Position numbers and translations under genes: made by a program | Shown: positions 53,558 to 62,947 of the stretch, in pieces | Layout of the letters: each line of letters opens with the position of its first letter | Numbering within the stretch: position 1 is the first letter of the stretch | Notes under the pieces: generated by a model | Seen by the model: the letters and a program-made list of their open reading frames with translations, nothing else | What the model was told of the DNA's origin: nothing | The model's database searches: none | Assembly (NCBI GenBank): GCA_050248275.1 | Contig: JBFWSR010000013.1 | Location: 1 to 64,000, forward strand | From: CAILZL01 sp050248275 | GTDB taxonomy: Bacteria; Pseudomonadota; Gammaproteobacteria; Steroidobacterales; Steroidobacteraceae | Reading direction: 5' to 3' | DNA: 64,000 nt

Positions 53558-54300
53558 CGGAGCCGCTGTTAACCGTTGTGCTCGCCGCGAAAGACCCCGA
53601 GCCTCGGTTGTTAGTCCGCTGTTTGTCGTCATTTTCCGCATTGGGTTGTGTCGCCCGCATCCAGATGTTGCTCATGCTCAGCGGAAAATCTCCGGTACCG
53701 GATCGAGAGGTGACGAGTGCGTTCGCGTCGTTTGATGTTAACGATACGCCAGCCCAGGGGGTATACGCCGCCTACAACGCGGGGATCGATCATGCTCATG
53801 GCCAATATGTCCTATTTTTTGGCATTGATGACATCGCGCTCCCTGGCATGGACGCCACTATTGCCGATTTGGAGCATAGTCGCTACGACCTCTATGCAGC
53901 CGCCTGCTACATGCAAGGAAAGGGCATTCGGCAACCCTCGTCAAACAGGCGTTCGCTAATCAAAGCCAACTGGTGTCAGCAGAGCTTATTCTATGCAAGA
54001 GCCCAATTCGCGGATCGCCGTTTTGATCTGCGCTATCCTGTACAAGCCGATCATAAGTTGAATATTGATCTTGTTTCCAATCCGACGCTGACGCTGGGTA
54101 TTAGCGGAGAGCTGGTAGCATACTTTTCTTCCGGTGGGGTCTCGTCAAGGCGTCACGACCTGAACTTCATTCGCGATTTTCCCACTATCGTAGGCTCGGC
54201 ATACGGGCGGCCCTTGGGGCTCTATTGGGCGTTTCGACAGAGGCTGTCGATCATGTTGCGTGGCTCCTTGGAGTCGCGCTATTGCAATCCGCAGTCATGA
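53554..54300 (+). CDS. Family 2 glycosyltransferase
   Basis: A 248-residue GT-A enzyme. It starts TVVLAAKDPE, has G-V-Y-A-A-Y-N-A-G-I-D-H-A-H-G-Q-Y and F-G-I-D-D-I-A in the DxD position, as in short WcaA-like transferases. ATGA overlaps on both sides tie it to its neighbours. Confidence 0.85.
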   Translation: MTEPLLTVVLAAKDPEPRLLVRCLSSFSALGCVARIQMLLMLSGKSPVPDREVTSAFASFDVNDTPAQGVYAAYNAGIDHAHGQYVLFFGIDDIALPGMDATIADLEHSRYDLYAAACYMQGKGIRQPSSNRRSLIKANWCQQSLFYARAQFADRRFDLRYPVQADHKLNIDLVSNPTLTLGISGELVAYFSSGGVSSRRHDLNFIRDFPTIVGSAYGRPLGLYWAFRQRLSIMLRGSLESRYCNPQS

Positions 54301-55268
54301 AAAAGCTGTCAATTTGCATCCCGACCTATCGCCGTCCAGCGTTGCTCGAGCGGTGCATCCTCTCCGCTATCGAGTCGGCGGGCGATCGACCCGTCGACAT
54401 CGTCGTCGCCGATGACGCGATATCTGACGCCAATGTACAGGTAATGCAACGGCTCGTGGATACATACCCATTCGTGCACTGGCACCGCAACGACCTTAAT
54501 CTAGGTATTGATGACAACATACAACATGCGGTCAACCTGTGCATAACGGATTACGCTTGGCTGGTGGGCGAAGACGATGTCTTCCTGCCCGATGCGGTCG
54601 CTTCCATGCATGACTTGCTTCAGACATTAGACGCCCCGTTCGTCTTTGCGAACTATTACTATGTTGACGGTTCGATGCGTTGCGTGATGGGGGCTGCTCT
54701 TGATCCATTGCTGGATCCCGCTGTTCCATGTTCGGAGTTTATCGCGAAACATCTTTGGGCCGTGGGGTTCATCGGCGCCTGTGTATTGAATAAAGCATGT
54801 TGGAGCCTCACCTCCGCAGCGCCTTACAAGGGTACCTACTACACCCATGTGGGACGCATCGTCGAGATGTTGGCGCACGCAGAGGCCGTTTACTTGATGC
54901 GCATGGTGTGCGTGGCCAACCGGGTTGAAGGCAAGAATGCATTCACTTGGAATAAGGACTCCTATGGGGTTTACTTTGGCTTCGTGCGAATGTGTGAACA
55001 GGTTGCCGAAAGAGTGCCCAAGATGGCCGACGAAATGCGGGAAGCGCACATTGGCTTCGAACGTCGGTACCGGTGGCTTTCGCTGCGGTTGGCGGTGCGC
55101 CTTAGGTCTGAACTAGCTTTCGATTTGGCTCAGTATCGCAAGTATTTGGCGGATTATCCAATGAGCGGTGTCAAGCGCTTGGCATTCTTGCTCATAAGTA
55201 TTTCGCCACCATCTGTTTTCTGGCCATTGGTATTGGCCTACCGAACCTTGCGTCGACAGATATACTGA
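54297..55268 (+). CDS. Family 2 glycosyltransferase
   Basis: A 323-residue GT-A enzyme beginning LSICIPTYRRPALLERCI with W-L-V-G-E-D-D-V-F as the DxD equivalent at about residue 86. ATG 54297 overlaps the preceding stop by 4 bases. This ends the plus-strand wzx-fkbM-GT-GT run and is convergent with the next gene. Confidence 0.9.
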   Translation: MKKLSICIPTYRRPALLERCILSAIESAGDRPVDIVVADDAISDANVQVMQRLVDTYPFVHWHRNDLNLGIDDNIQHAVNLCITDYAWLVGEDDVFLPDAVASMHDLLQTLDAPFVFANYYYVDGSMRCVMGAALDPLLDPAVPCSEFIAKHLWAVGFIGACVLNKACWSLTSAAPYKGTYYTHVGRIVEMLAHAEAVYLMRMVCVANRVEGKNAFTWNKDSYGVYFGFVRMCEQVAERVPKMADEMREAHIGFERRYRWLSLRLAVRLRSELAFDLAQYRKYLADYPMSGVKRLAFLLISISPPSVFWPLVLAYRTLRRQIY

Positions 55269-55326
55269 TACGCAGACGTTTACCCAATTTTGAACGGCAT
55301 TACAATTTAACTCAAAATTCCGAGTA

Positions 55327-56550
55327 TCACGTAAATGATGAGGTAGTGCTTTTGATTGATTCTTCCCATGTTCGCATGCGTGCCGTACGATTCAGTGGTC
55401 CTGTTGCGGCTGCAAATGCGTTTGTTCCAAGATCGCTCAGCTTTTGTGGGTCAAGAGACAGATCAAAGATATATGAAGCAAGCTGTTGAGCATCACCAAC
55501 CCCGACAGTATAGCCACATTGGTACTTCTCTACGAGGGAGGCTATTTCGCCTGATTGATCTCCAATAAAGATGCTCGGTCGTCCAGCTGCGGCAATGCCA
55601 TAGAATTTACTTGGGACGATCAGCCCTTCCAAAAGTGGGTTCAATGTGACTACATGTACGTCGGCTACAGATAGTGACATGGCCAAAGTTTCTATCGGTT
55701 GATAAGGCTTGAAAGTGATGTTTTTTAATCCGGCATTTCTTGCCTGATTTTCTATTTCGATTCGTTGCGCCCCGGAGCCTATTAAGAGAAAGGTGATATT
55801 GGTGGTGTTGGACAACAGTTTTGCGGCTTCAATAAGTGTGTCTATGTCGTGTGCACGGCCAAGGTTTCCAGAATAGCCCGCGACAAACTTGTTATCCAGT
55901 TGCCATTCGTGTCGCAGGATGTTGTCAACTCGTGAAATCGGCCGAATAAAATCACCGGGCGCCCAATTGTCAATTTTTTCGATGTGACTAACTCTTGGAA
56001 TGGATTGAAGTCGAGTGACCATCTTTTCCCCGATGGCTACATTGATGGTAGCCATGCGCAATGAAAAATTTCGACAGCTCAGGATAATGGCTTTGAAGAT
56101 GGTTGGCATATTGATGCCGAGCGCAAAGGCCACTTCGGGAAAAAGGTCCTGCAGCCAATTAATAAGCTTTGCTCCTTTAATTTTGGCAACGAGCGCGGCA
56201 AAAAACGAAATCAGCGGTGGATCCGTTTTGGCTATGATCGTGTCGCCTTTGTGAATATGGCGAAATAGCCAGATAGATGCAGAGAAATAAAAAGACAGGT
56301 AGTCAATGGTGCGGCCAACAAGATTATTCCGACCAAACCGTGTTGTAGCCATTCGATGAACTTTGACTCCCGAAAGAATTTCATTGGTTGCGAGTGCTGC
56401 CCCTGGGTTCCCATATAACTGCCTGCTGCATATTACCGAGACCAGATGGCCTTGGCCGGCCAAATATTCTGCTAGGTCTGTTAGCATCTGGCTGCTGGCA
56501 GATGTGTCTGGCCGGTAATAGCGATTCACGAATACTAGTTTGTTGGACAT
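55327..56550 (-). CDS. GT4-type glycosyltransferase (WbuB-like)
   Basis: A 407-residue GT-B enzyme. N-terminal V-N-R-Y-Y-R-P-D-T-S-A-S-S-Q and W-L-Q-D-L-F-P-E-V-A are typical of WbuB-like transferases, and the C-terminal half has A-G-Y-S-G-N-L-G-R-A-H-D and G-L-I-V-P-S-K-F-Y-G-I-A-A-A-G-R-P. It is AT-rich and on the minus strand, divergent from gmd by 155 bp. Confidence 0.9.
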   Translation of the reverse strand: MSNKLVFVNRYYRPDTSASSQMLTDLAEYLAGQGHLVSVICSRQLYGNPGAALATNEILSGVKVHRMATTRFGRNNLVGRTIDYLSFYFSASIWLFRHIHKGDTIIAKTDPPLISFFAALVAKIKGAKLINWLQDLFPEVAFALGINMPTIFKAIILSCRNFSLRMATINVAIGEKMVTRLQSIPRVSHIEKIDNWAPGDFIRPISRVDNILRHEWQLDNKFVAGYSGNLGRAHDIDTLIEAAKLLSNTTNITFLLIGSGAQRIEIENQARNAGLKNITFKPYQPIETLAMSLSVADVHVVTLNPLLEGLIVPSKFYGIAAAGRPSIFIGDQSGEIASLVEKYQCGYTVGVGDAQQLASYIFDLSLDPQKLSDLGTNAFAAATGPLNRTARMRTWEESIKSTTSSFT

Positions 56551-56705
56551 GGAATCCGGCGGCGGGGGCCATGCATTTCATGGCAATCTTTATGATGGCA
56601 TTTAATTTTATTCTACGTCATGGATGGTAACTTGTCGCCACTAACGCTAAAAAACGATATTCTTTAGGAATCATGTTTTTTTGATTATGGCTGAGATAAT
56701 GGAAC

Positions 56706-57800
56706 ATGCGTGTGCATAAAAAAGCTCTAATTACCGGCATTACAGGTCAGGATGGCGCCTATCTGGCAGAGTTTCTGCTGGGGAAGAGTTATGAAGTGCA
56801 TGGCATCAAGCGCCGTGCCTCGTCTTTTAATACTGATCGCATAGATCACCTATACCAGGATCCGCATGAGAGGGGCGTGCGGCTGCATCTGCACTATGGC
56901 GATCTCACCGATGCCACCAATCTGATTCGCATTATTCAGCAGATACAGCCGGACGAAATCTATAATCTGGCGGCACAGAGCCATGTGGCGGTGTCGTTCG
57001 AGACACCTGAATACACGGCAAATTCCGATGCCCTGGGCACCTTGCGTATTCTGGAAGCCATCCGGATTCTTGGTCTGGAAAAGAAAACCCGCTTTTATCA
57101 GGCATCCACTTCCGAGATGTTCGGCAAGGTGCAGGAGATTCCTCAGAAAGAGACTACCCCATTCTATCCGCGCTCACCGTATGGCGCAGCCAAGGTATAC
57201 GCCTACTGGATCACGGTGAACTACCGTGAGGCGTATGGCCTATATGCGTGTAATGGCATTCTCTTTAATCACGAATCGCCCATACGTGGTGAAACCTTCG
57301 TTACGCGCAAAATCACACGTGCTCTGGCTCGTATTCATGAGGGGTTGGATGACTGCCTGTATCTGGGCAATATGGATTCGTTGCGCGACTGGGGTCATGC
57401 TCGTGATTACGTTGAGGCGCAGTGGCTAATGCTGCAGCAGGATGAGCCGGAAGACTTTGTAATTGCTACCGGAGAGCAACACTCGGTACGTGAATTCGTC
57501 ACGGTTGCTGCGGCGCGGCTCGGTATCGCGATCGAGTGGCGTGGCAAGGGGGTGGATGAGCAGGGCATTGATACCCGAACCGGGCAGGCTATCGTCAAGG
57601 TTGATCCGCGTTATTTCCGTCCGACGGAGGTTGATACGCTGCTGGGGGACGCCTCCAAGGCGCGCGTCAAGCTGGGTTGGAAGGCGACGACCAGTTTTGC
57701 CTCTTTGGTGGAGGAGATGGTGGAAGCTGACCTGCAGATTGCGCGTCGCGATGCACTGATCGCCCGGGAAGGCTTCAAGACCTATCGGTACCGCGAATAA
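56706..57800 (+). CDS. gmd: GDP-mannose 4,6-dehydratase
   Basis: A 364-residue NADP enzyme, first step from GDP-mannose to GDP-L-fucose. It has G-I-T-G-Q-D-G-A-Y-L-A-E-F-L, S-T-S-E-M-F-G, Y-G-A-A-K and N-G-I-L-F-N-H-E-S-P. The stop overlaps fcl by one base (TAATG). GDP-mannose synthesis genes (manA/B/C) are not in the window. Confidence 0.97.
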   Translation: MRVHKKALITGITGQDGAYLAEFLLGKSYEVHGIKRRASSFNTDRIDHLYQDPHERGVRLHLHYGDLTDATNLIRIIQQIQPDEIYNLAAQSHVAVSFETPEYTANSDALGTLRILEAIRILGLEKKTRFYQASTSEMFGKVQEIPQKETTPFYPRSPYGAAKVYAYWITVNYREAYGLYACNGILFNHESPIRGETFVTRKITRALARIHEGLDDCLYLGNMDSLRDWGHARDYVEAQWLMLQQDEPEDFVIATGEQHSVREFVTVAAARLGIAIEWRGKGVDEQGIDTRTGQAIVKVDPRYFRPTEVDTLLGDASKARVKLGWKATTSFASLVEEMVEADLQIARRDALIAREGFKTYRYRE

Positions 57801-58747
57801 TGAACAAGCAGGATTCTATTTTTGTAGCCGGGCATCGTGGGCTGGTGGGTTCCGCAATCGTTCGTCGCCTGCGTGCCGAGGGTTTTAACAATCTGTTGCT
57901 GCGGGATCGCCAGCAACTTGACTTGGTTCAGCAATCAGCAGTGGACGCATTTTTCGCGGAAGCGCGGCCCGATTACGTGTTTCTGGCGGCAGCCAAGGTG
58001 GGGGGCATACTGGCAAATAGCGCCTATCCGGCCGAGTTCTTGCGGGACAATCTGGCCGTGCAGACCAACGTTATCCATGCCGCTTATCGCAATGGCGTAA
58101 AAAAGCTGCTGTTCCTGGGGTCGACCTGTATTTATCCGAAACATGCACCTCAGCCCATGCCGGAAGATTGCCTGTTAACCGGCGCGCTTGAGCCCACAAA
58201 TGAGTGGTATGCCATTGCCAAGATCGCTGGCCTGAAGATGTGCCAGGCATATCGTCGGCAATATGGTTTCAATGCCGTTTCGGCGATGCCAACCAATCTT
58301 TACGGTCCAGGTGACAATTTTGATTTGCAAACTTCACATGTCTTGCCGGCGTTAATTCGCAAGTTTCATGAAGCCCAGTTAAGCGGGGCTGGCGAAGTGG
58401 AAATTTGGGGGACGGGAACGCCTCGCCGCGAATTTCTGCATGTCGATGATCTCGCAGATGCATGTTTGTTCCTGATGCAGCACTATGAGGGCGAGAGCTG
58501 GGTGAACATAGGTTGGGGACGTGACGTCACGATTGCCGAGCTGGCTGAAATCGTGCGTAAGGTCGTCGGATTCAGGGGTACGCTGCGCTTCGACACGGCC
58601 AAGCCTGATGGCACTCCTCGAAAATTGCTGGATACAGCACGATTATCTGCCCTGGGCTGGCAGCCCAGTATCGAGTTGGAGGTTGGTATTCGTGAAACTT
58701 ACGATTGGTTTGTCAATGGCCTGCCGTCACCGCACTTGGGCTCCTGA
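57800..58747 (+). CDS. fcl: GDP-L-fucose synthase
   Basis: A 315-residue epimerase/reductase. It has G-H-R-G-L-V-G-S-A-I near the start, L-G-S-T-C-I-Y-P-K with the catalytic Ser/Cys, Y-A-I-A-K and N-L-Y-G-P-G-D-N-F. With gmd it makes GDP-L-fucose; no transferase here can be assigned to fucose by sequence. Confidence 0.96.
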   Translation: MNKQDSIFVAGHRGLVGSAIVRRLRAEGFNNLLLRDRQQLDLVQQSAVDAFFAEARPDYVFLAAAKVGGILANSAYPAEFLRDNLAVQTNVIHAAYRNGVKKLLFLGSTCIYPKHAPQPMPEDCLLTGALEPTNEWYAIAKIAGLKMCQAYRRQYGFNAVSAMPTNLYGPGDNFDLQTSHVLPALIRKFHEAQLSGAGEVEIWGTGTPRREFLHVDDLADACLFLMQHYEGESWVNIGWGRDVTIAELAEIVRKVVGFRGTLRFDTAKPDGTPRKLLDTARLSALGWQPSIELEVGIRETYDWFVNGLPSPHLGS

Positions 58748-59110
58748 GTAAGGGACTGCAGGCTTCTGGTGTGAGTATGTGCCGCGTGGCGAATGTGGAT
58801 TGACTCGTCTGAAACCGCGACTTTTAGGGTATTCTACTTGGCCGATCCGGATTTACATCACTCGTAGCGAGCATTGATGTCAACTGCAGATGAGATCATA
58901 CGTTGTGAGGGGGAATGTTATTGGTCAGAATTATATAGTGTGTTTGAGCGGTTACATGTTGATGCGTAATGTGTTTTGTCAACGATTGGCGGCTATCTCA
59001 GGTAGTGATGTCCGCGTCAATGAGGCCTGCTCGGTGGGGCTATATGGTTTCTTGCCGTAAGCTGTGAATGGGGTTGGGTAAACAATGGACATGGAGAGGG
59101 ATAGAGGAAG
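58748..59110. other. Intergenic region upstream of the WecA-type gene
   Basis: A 363-bp gap without a supported gene. TTGACT at 58800-58805 followed 17 bases later by TTTAGG, and TATTCT just beyond, is a weak promoter candidate. GAGGAAG directly before 59111 is the ribosome-binding site of the next gene. Confidence 0.35.
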
Positions 59111-60214
59111 ATGCTGAGACTTACATTTCTCACCTTGCCGTTATTGGTTACCGTGGTGTTCATGTTTGCGCTACGCCCTTTAGCACGGGGATTGGGGCTG
59201 ATAGACCGTCCTGGTGGGCGCAAGAACCATGTTGGCGAGGTGCCGGTTATCGGCGGACTGGCCATGCTGGCCGGCATCGGGGTCGGTGGCATTCTGAGCC
59301 CGGAACTGGTTGAGAGTTATCCCTATTTTCTTGCCGCAATAGTCATTCTAGTGGTAGTCGGCGCGGTGGATGATCGCTACGAACTGCCTGCTTCCGTGCG
59401 TTTTCTGGCACAGGCCTGTGCCGCCTTGATCATGATTTATGGGGCGGATCTGGTTGCATACGATATTGGACGCGTGCTGTTTGGTGGGGACATCCGGCTA
59501 GGGTGGTTCGCTCCCATTTTTACCCTGCTCCTGGTATTGACGGCCATCAATGCCTTCAATCTGTTCGATGGCAGCGATGGGGTGGCGGGAGTGCAGGCTC
59601 TGATTGCCCTGACTTTTCTGGGCTTCGCGGCCATCATGGGCGGCGTCATGCATGCATTACCCCTGATTGCCAATCTGATTGGCGTGGTGTTCGGATTCCT
59701 TATTTTCAATTGGCCTTCGCAGCGCACGCATAGCGTTCGAGCTTTCATGGGCGATGCTGGCAGCACCATGCTGGGCTTCGCTCTGGCATGGGTGAGCGTT
59801 GATCTTTCCCAGTGGCCAACGCGGGCTTTGACACCGATGGTGGTGCTATGGATATTCGCATTGCCGGTGTTTGATCTGTTCAGCAGTATGTTTCGTCGGG
59901 TGCGGGCGGGGCGTTCGCCCTTCCATGCAGATTCGGAACATTTGCACCACGTATTGAAGCGGCTCGGGCTGTCTTCCCGACGGGTTGCGCAAGTCATTCT
60001 GCTGGCTTCAGTCGCATCCGCTGCGTTCGGGGTGGGGGGGTATCTCCTCGGTCTTGGCGACGGGGTGTTATTCGTCATCTGGATTCTGGGGTTGGCCGGC
60101 TACCATTTGGTCTTTGGTAGCGGATTGGTGATCAAACGGCGGGCAGAGCTCCGGCAGGAAATTGAGGAAATTGATGAAACTGATTCGTTTGAACTCTGGC
60201 GTCAGCGGCGCTGA
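59111..60214 (+). CDS. wecA: Undecaprenyl-phosphate sugar-1-phosphate transferase (WecA-type)
   Basis: A 367-residue polyprenyl-phosphate transferase with about ten helices. It has V-D-D-R-Y-E-L, N-A-F-N-L-F-D-G-S-D-G-V-A-G and F-M-G-D-A-G-S-T-M-L-G-F, plus the H-A-D-S-E-H-L-H-H motif of the WecA/TagO group. It starts the lipid-linked repeat unit, probably with GlcNAc-1-P. Confidence 0.92.
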   Translation: MLRLTFLTLPLLVTVVFMFALRPLARGLGLIDRPGGRKNHVGEVPVIGGLAMLAGIGVGGILSPELVESYPYFLAAIVILVVVGAVDDRYELPASVRFLAQACAALIMIYGADLVAYDIGRVLFGGDIRLGWFAPIFTLLLVLTAINAFNLFDGSDGVAGVQALIALTFLGFAAIMGGVMHALPLIANLIGVVFGFLIFNWPSQRTHSVRAFMGDAGSTMLGFALAWVSVDLSQWPTRALTPMVVLWIFALPVFDLFSSMFRRVRAGRSPFHADSEHLHHVLKRLGLSSRRVAQVILLASVASAAFGVGGYLLGLGDGVLFVIWILGLAGYHLVFGSGLVIKRRAELRQEIEEIDETDSFELWRQRR

Positions 60215-60357
60215 CAGCCAATAGTAAGGGGTTCGAATCGGTTTTTTCGATCTCCAATGCTCCCGCCCGAGAAGTTCGAGTCGTGAACCAGGTACTTTTC
60301 GGCACGAGAGTCAGTCCATTAGCATTGCTATTTTCCATACTATTTCGAGGCTAACTC

Positions 60358-61737
60358 GTGCGTCTGACAATCTTTGGTTCTGGCTACGTGGGTCTGGTGA
60401 CCGGCGCCTGCTTTGCCGAGGCGGGCAACCATGTGCTTTGCGTAGATGTGGATGAGCGCAAGGTAGAGATGCTCAAGCGTGGGGAATCGCCCATTTACGA
60501 GCCCGGCCTGGAAGATCTGCTGAAGAAGAACCTGGCGGCCGGACGCATTGCTTTCACTACCAGTGCGGAAGAGGGCGTGAAGCATGGTCTGTTCCAGTTC
60601 ATCGCGGTGGGCACACCACCGGATGAAGACGGCTCAGCGGATCTGAAATATGTGCTGGCGGTGGCCCAGGCTATTGGCACCCATTTGTCCGAGTATCGCG
60701 TGGTGGTGAACAAGTCCACGGTGCCGGTGGGTACAGCGGACAAGGTCAAGGCCAAGGTACTGGAAACCCTGAAGGCGCGTGGCGCCAGTATTGAATTTGA
60801 CGTGGCGTCAAACCCGGAGTTCTTGAAGGAAGGAGCGGCTCTATCGGATTTCATGAAGCCGGATCGTGTGGTGGTGGGGACTGACAACCCGCGCACCGCC
60901 GAGTTGCTCAAGGCTTTGTATGATCCGTTCACCCGCAATCATGATCGCATGATTGTCATGGATGTGCGTTCTTCGGAGCTCACCAAGTACGCAGCCAATG
61001 CCATGCTGGCCACCAAGATCAGCTTCATGAATGAGCTGGCCAATCTGGCCGAGCGGCTGGGGGCGGATATCGAAAAGGTGCGGCGTGGTATCGGTTCCGA
61101 CCCACGCATCGGTTATCACTTCATTTACCCTGGTTGCGGTTATGGCGGCTCATGTTTCCCCAAGGATGTGCAGGCCCTCTCGCATACCGCAAGTGACTAT
61201 CAGTACGATGCGCAGCTGCTGAATGCAGTGGAAAGCGTCAATCTGCGCCAGAAAGAAGTGCTGTTCGGCAAGATCAGCAACTACTTCAAGGGCAATCTGC
61301 AAGGCAAGACCATCGCGCTGTGGGGGCTGGCGTTCAAGCCCAATACCGACGATATGCGCGAAGCGCCCAGTCGGATATTGATGGAAGCGCTGTGGGCGGC
61401 GGGCGCCAGGGTTCAGGCCTATGATCCAGTGGCGGCGCACGAAACCCATCGTGTCTATGGAGATCGCGCCGATCTGAAGCTGGTCGGTTCTGCCAATGAG
61501 GCGCTGGCTGGGGCGGATGCGCTGGCTATCGTGACCGAATGGCAGGAATTCCGCAGCCCTGACTTCGATATCATCAAGGCGACGCTGACTCATCCGGTCA
61601 TTTTTGACGGTCGCAATCTGTATGACCCGGCCTTTGTGAAGGGATACGGATTCAGTTACTACGCAGTGGGGCGCGGAGACTCGGTAGTGCGCACTGTTGC
61701 GGAGCCGCAGAAATTCGGTCGTCGCAAAGACGATTAA
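60358..61737 (+). CDS. ugd: UDP-glucose 6-dehydrogenase
   Basis: A 459-residue enzyme making UDP-glucuronate. The NAD site is G-S-G-Y-V-G-L-V-T-G-A, and the catalytic Cys lies in Y-G-G-S-C-F-P-K-D-V at about residue 265. The start is GTG 60358. A 143-bp gap separates it from wecA. Confidence 0.96.
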   Translation: MRLTIFGSGYVGLVTGACFAEAGNHVLCVDVDERKVEMLKRGESPIYEPGLEDLLKKNLAAGRIAFTTSAEEGVKHGLFQFIAVGTPPDEDGSADLKYVLAVAQAIGTHLSEYRVVVNKSTVPVGTADKVKAKVLETLKARGASIEFDVASNPEFLKEGAALSDFMKPDRVVVGTDNPRTAELLKALYDPFTRNHDRMIVMDVRSSELTKYAANAMLATKISFMNELANLAERLGADIEKVRRGIGSDPRIGYHFIYPGCGYGGSCFPKDVQALSHTASDYQYDAQLLNAVESVNLRQKEVLFGKISNYFKGNLQGKTIALWGLAFKPNTDDMREAPSRILMEALWAAGARVQAYDPVAAHETHRVYGDRADLKLVGSANEALAGADALAIVTEWQEFRSPDFDIIKATLTHPVIFDGRNLYDPAFVKGYGFSYYAVGRGDSVVRTVAEPQKFGRRKDD

Positions 61738-61815
61738 TCGGGTCCATTTGCGCCCGCGCTGTGAAAATGCGGGTACACGATCAGTCAGAAGTGCTGCAAG
61801 CAAGGCCGACCATCC

Positions 61816-62826
61816 ATGAAGATTCTGCTTACCGGCGCCGCCGGTTTTATCGGGTTTCATACAGCAAATATCCTGCTGGGGCGTGGCGATGAGGTGGTCG
61901 GTATCGACAATCTCAATGACTACTATGAGGTGTCGCTCAAGGAAGCGCGTCTGGCCCAGCTAAAGCGCCACCAGAATTTTCGCTTTCTGAAGCTCGACTT
62001 GGCTGACCGGGCCGGCATGGCCGAGCTGTTCAGACAGGAGAAATTCCAGCGTGTCATCAACCTGGGTGCGCAGGCAGGCGTACGCTACTCCATCCAGAAT
62101 CCGCTGGCCTATATCGACAGCAACGTGGTCGGATTTGCCAATGTGCTGGAAGGCTGCCGCCACAACGGCGTCGAACATCTGGTGTATGCCTCGACCAGTT
62201 CTGTCTATGGCGCCAATACCAGGATGCCCTTTGCGGTCACGCAGAATGTCGATCATCCGCTGTCGTTCTATGCCGCGACCAAGAAGGCTAATGAGCTGAT
62301 GGCGCATACCTATGCGCATCTTTATCGCCTGCCGGTGACAGGCCTGCGTTTCTTTACCGTGTACGGCCCGTGGGGTCGGCCGGACATGGCCCTGTTCCTG
62401 TTTACCCGAAATATCCTGGCCGGCAAGCCGATTGACGTATTCAACTATGGCAAGCATCGGCGCGATTTCACTTACGTGGCGGATATTGCCAATGGCGTGG
62501 TTCGTGCCATGGATCGCGTTGCCCAGCCCAATCCGGACTGGAATGGCGACAGCCCCGATCCGAGTTCGAGCAAGGCGCCATATCGACTGTACAACATCGG
62601 CAATAACCAACCGGTTGAGCTGTTGCGCTACATCGAAGTACTTGAAGAGTGTCTTGGCAGGAAAGCCGAGAAGAATCTGCTACCCATGCAGGCTGGGGAC
62701 GTGCCGGATACCTTTGCGGACATTGAAGCCCTGCAGCGTGATGTCGGATATACACCAGCCACGCCGGTCGAAGTGGGCGTCAAGCACTTCGTTGACTGGT
62801 ATTTGAGCTACTACGGCAAGGCCTGA
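61816..62826 (+). CDS. UDP-glucuronate 4-epimerase
   Basis: A 336-residue NAD-dependent SDR. It opens with G-A-A-G-F-I-G-F-H-T-A and has D-N-L-N-D-Y-Y-E-V-S-L-K, which distinguishes LspL/CapI-type UDP-GlcA epimerases. The catalytic motif is Y-A-A-T-K-K, with F-T-V-Y-G-P-W-G-R-P-D-M-A. With ugd it supplies UDP-galacturonate. Confidence 0.93.
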   Translation: MKILLTGAAGFIGFHTANILLGRGDEVVGIDNLNDYYEVSLKEARLAQLKRHQNFRFLKLDLADRAGMAELFRQEKFQRVINLGAQAGVRYSIQNPLAYIDSNVVGFANVLEGCRHNGVEHLVYASTSSVYGANTRMPFAVTQNVDHPLSFYAATKKANELMAHTYAHLYRLPVTGLRFFTVYGPWGRPDMALFLFTRNILAGKPIDVFNYGKHRRDFTYVADIANGVVRAMDRVAQPNPDWNGDSPDPSSSKAPYRLYNIGNNQPVELLRYIEVLEECLGRKAEKNLLPMQAGDVPDTFADIEALQRDVGYTPATPVEVGVKHFVDWYLSYYGKA

Positions 62827-62947
62827 CCTGCAGGGGTAAAGTGCCTGCCATTACATTCCCCCCTGTCCTGACTTCATAGCCATTCGCTTGGCAGGGCGCT
62901 GTTTCCCGGGGCCACAATTCGCGCCTGTAACCGTATTGTGACCCACC

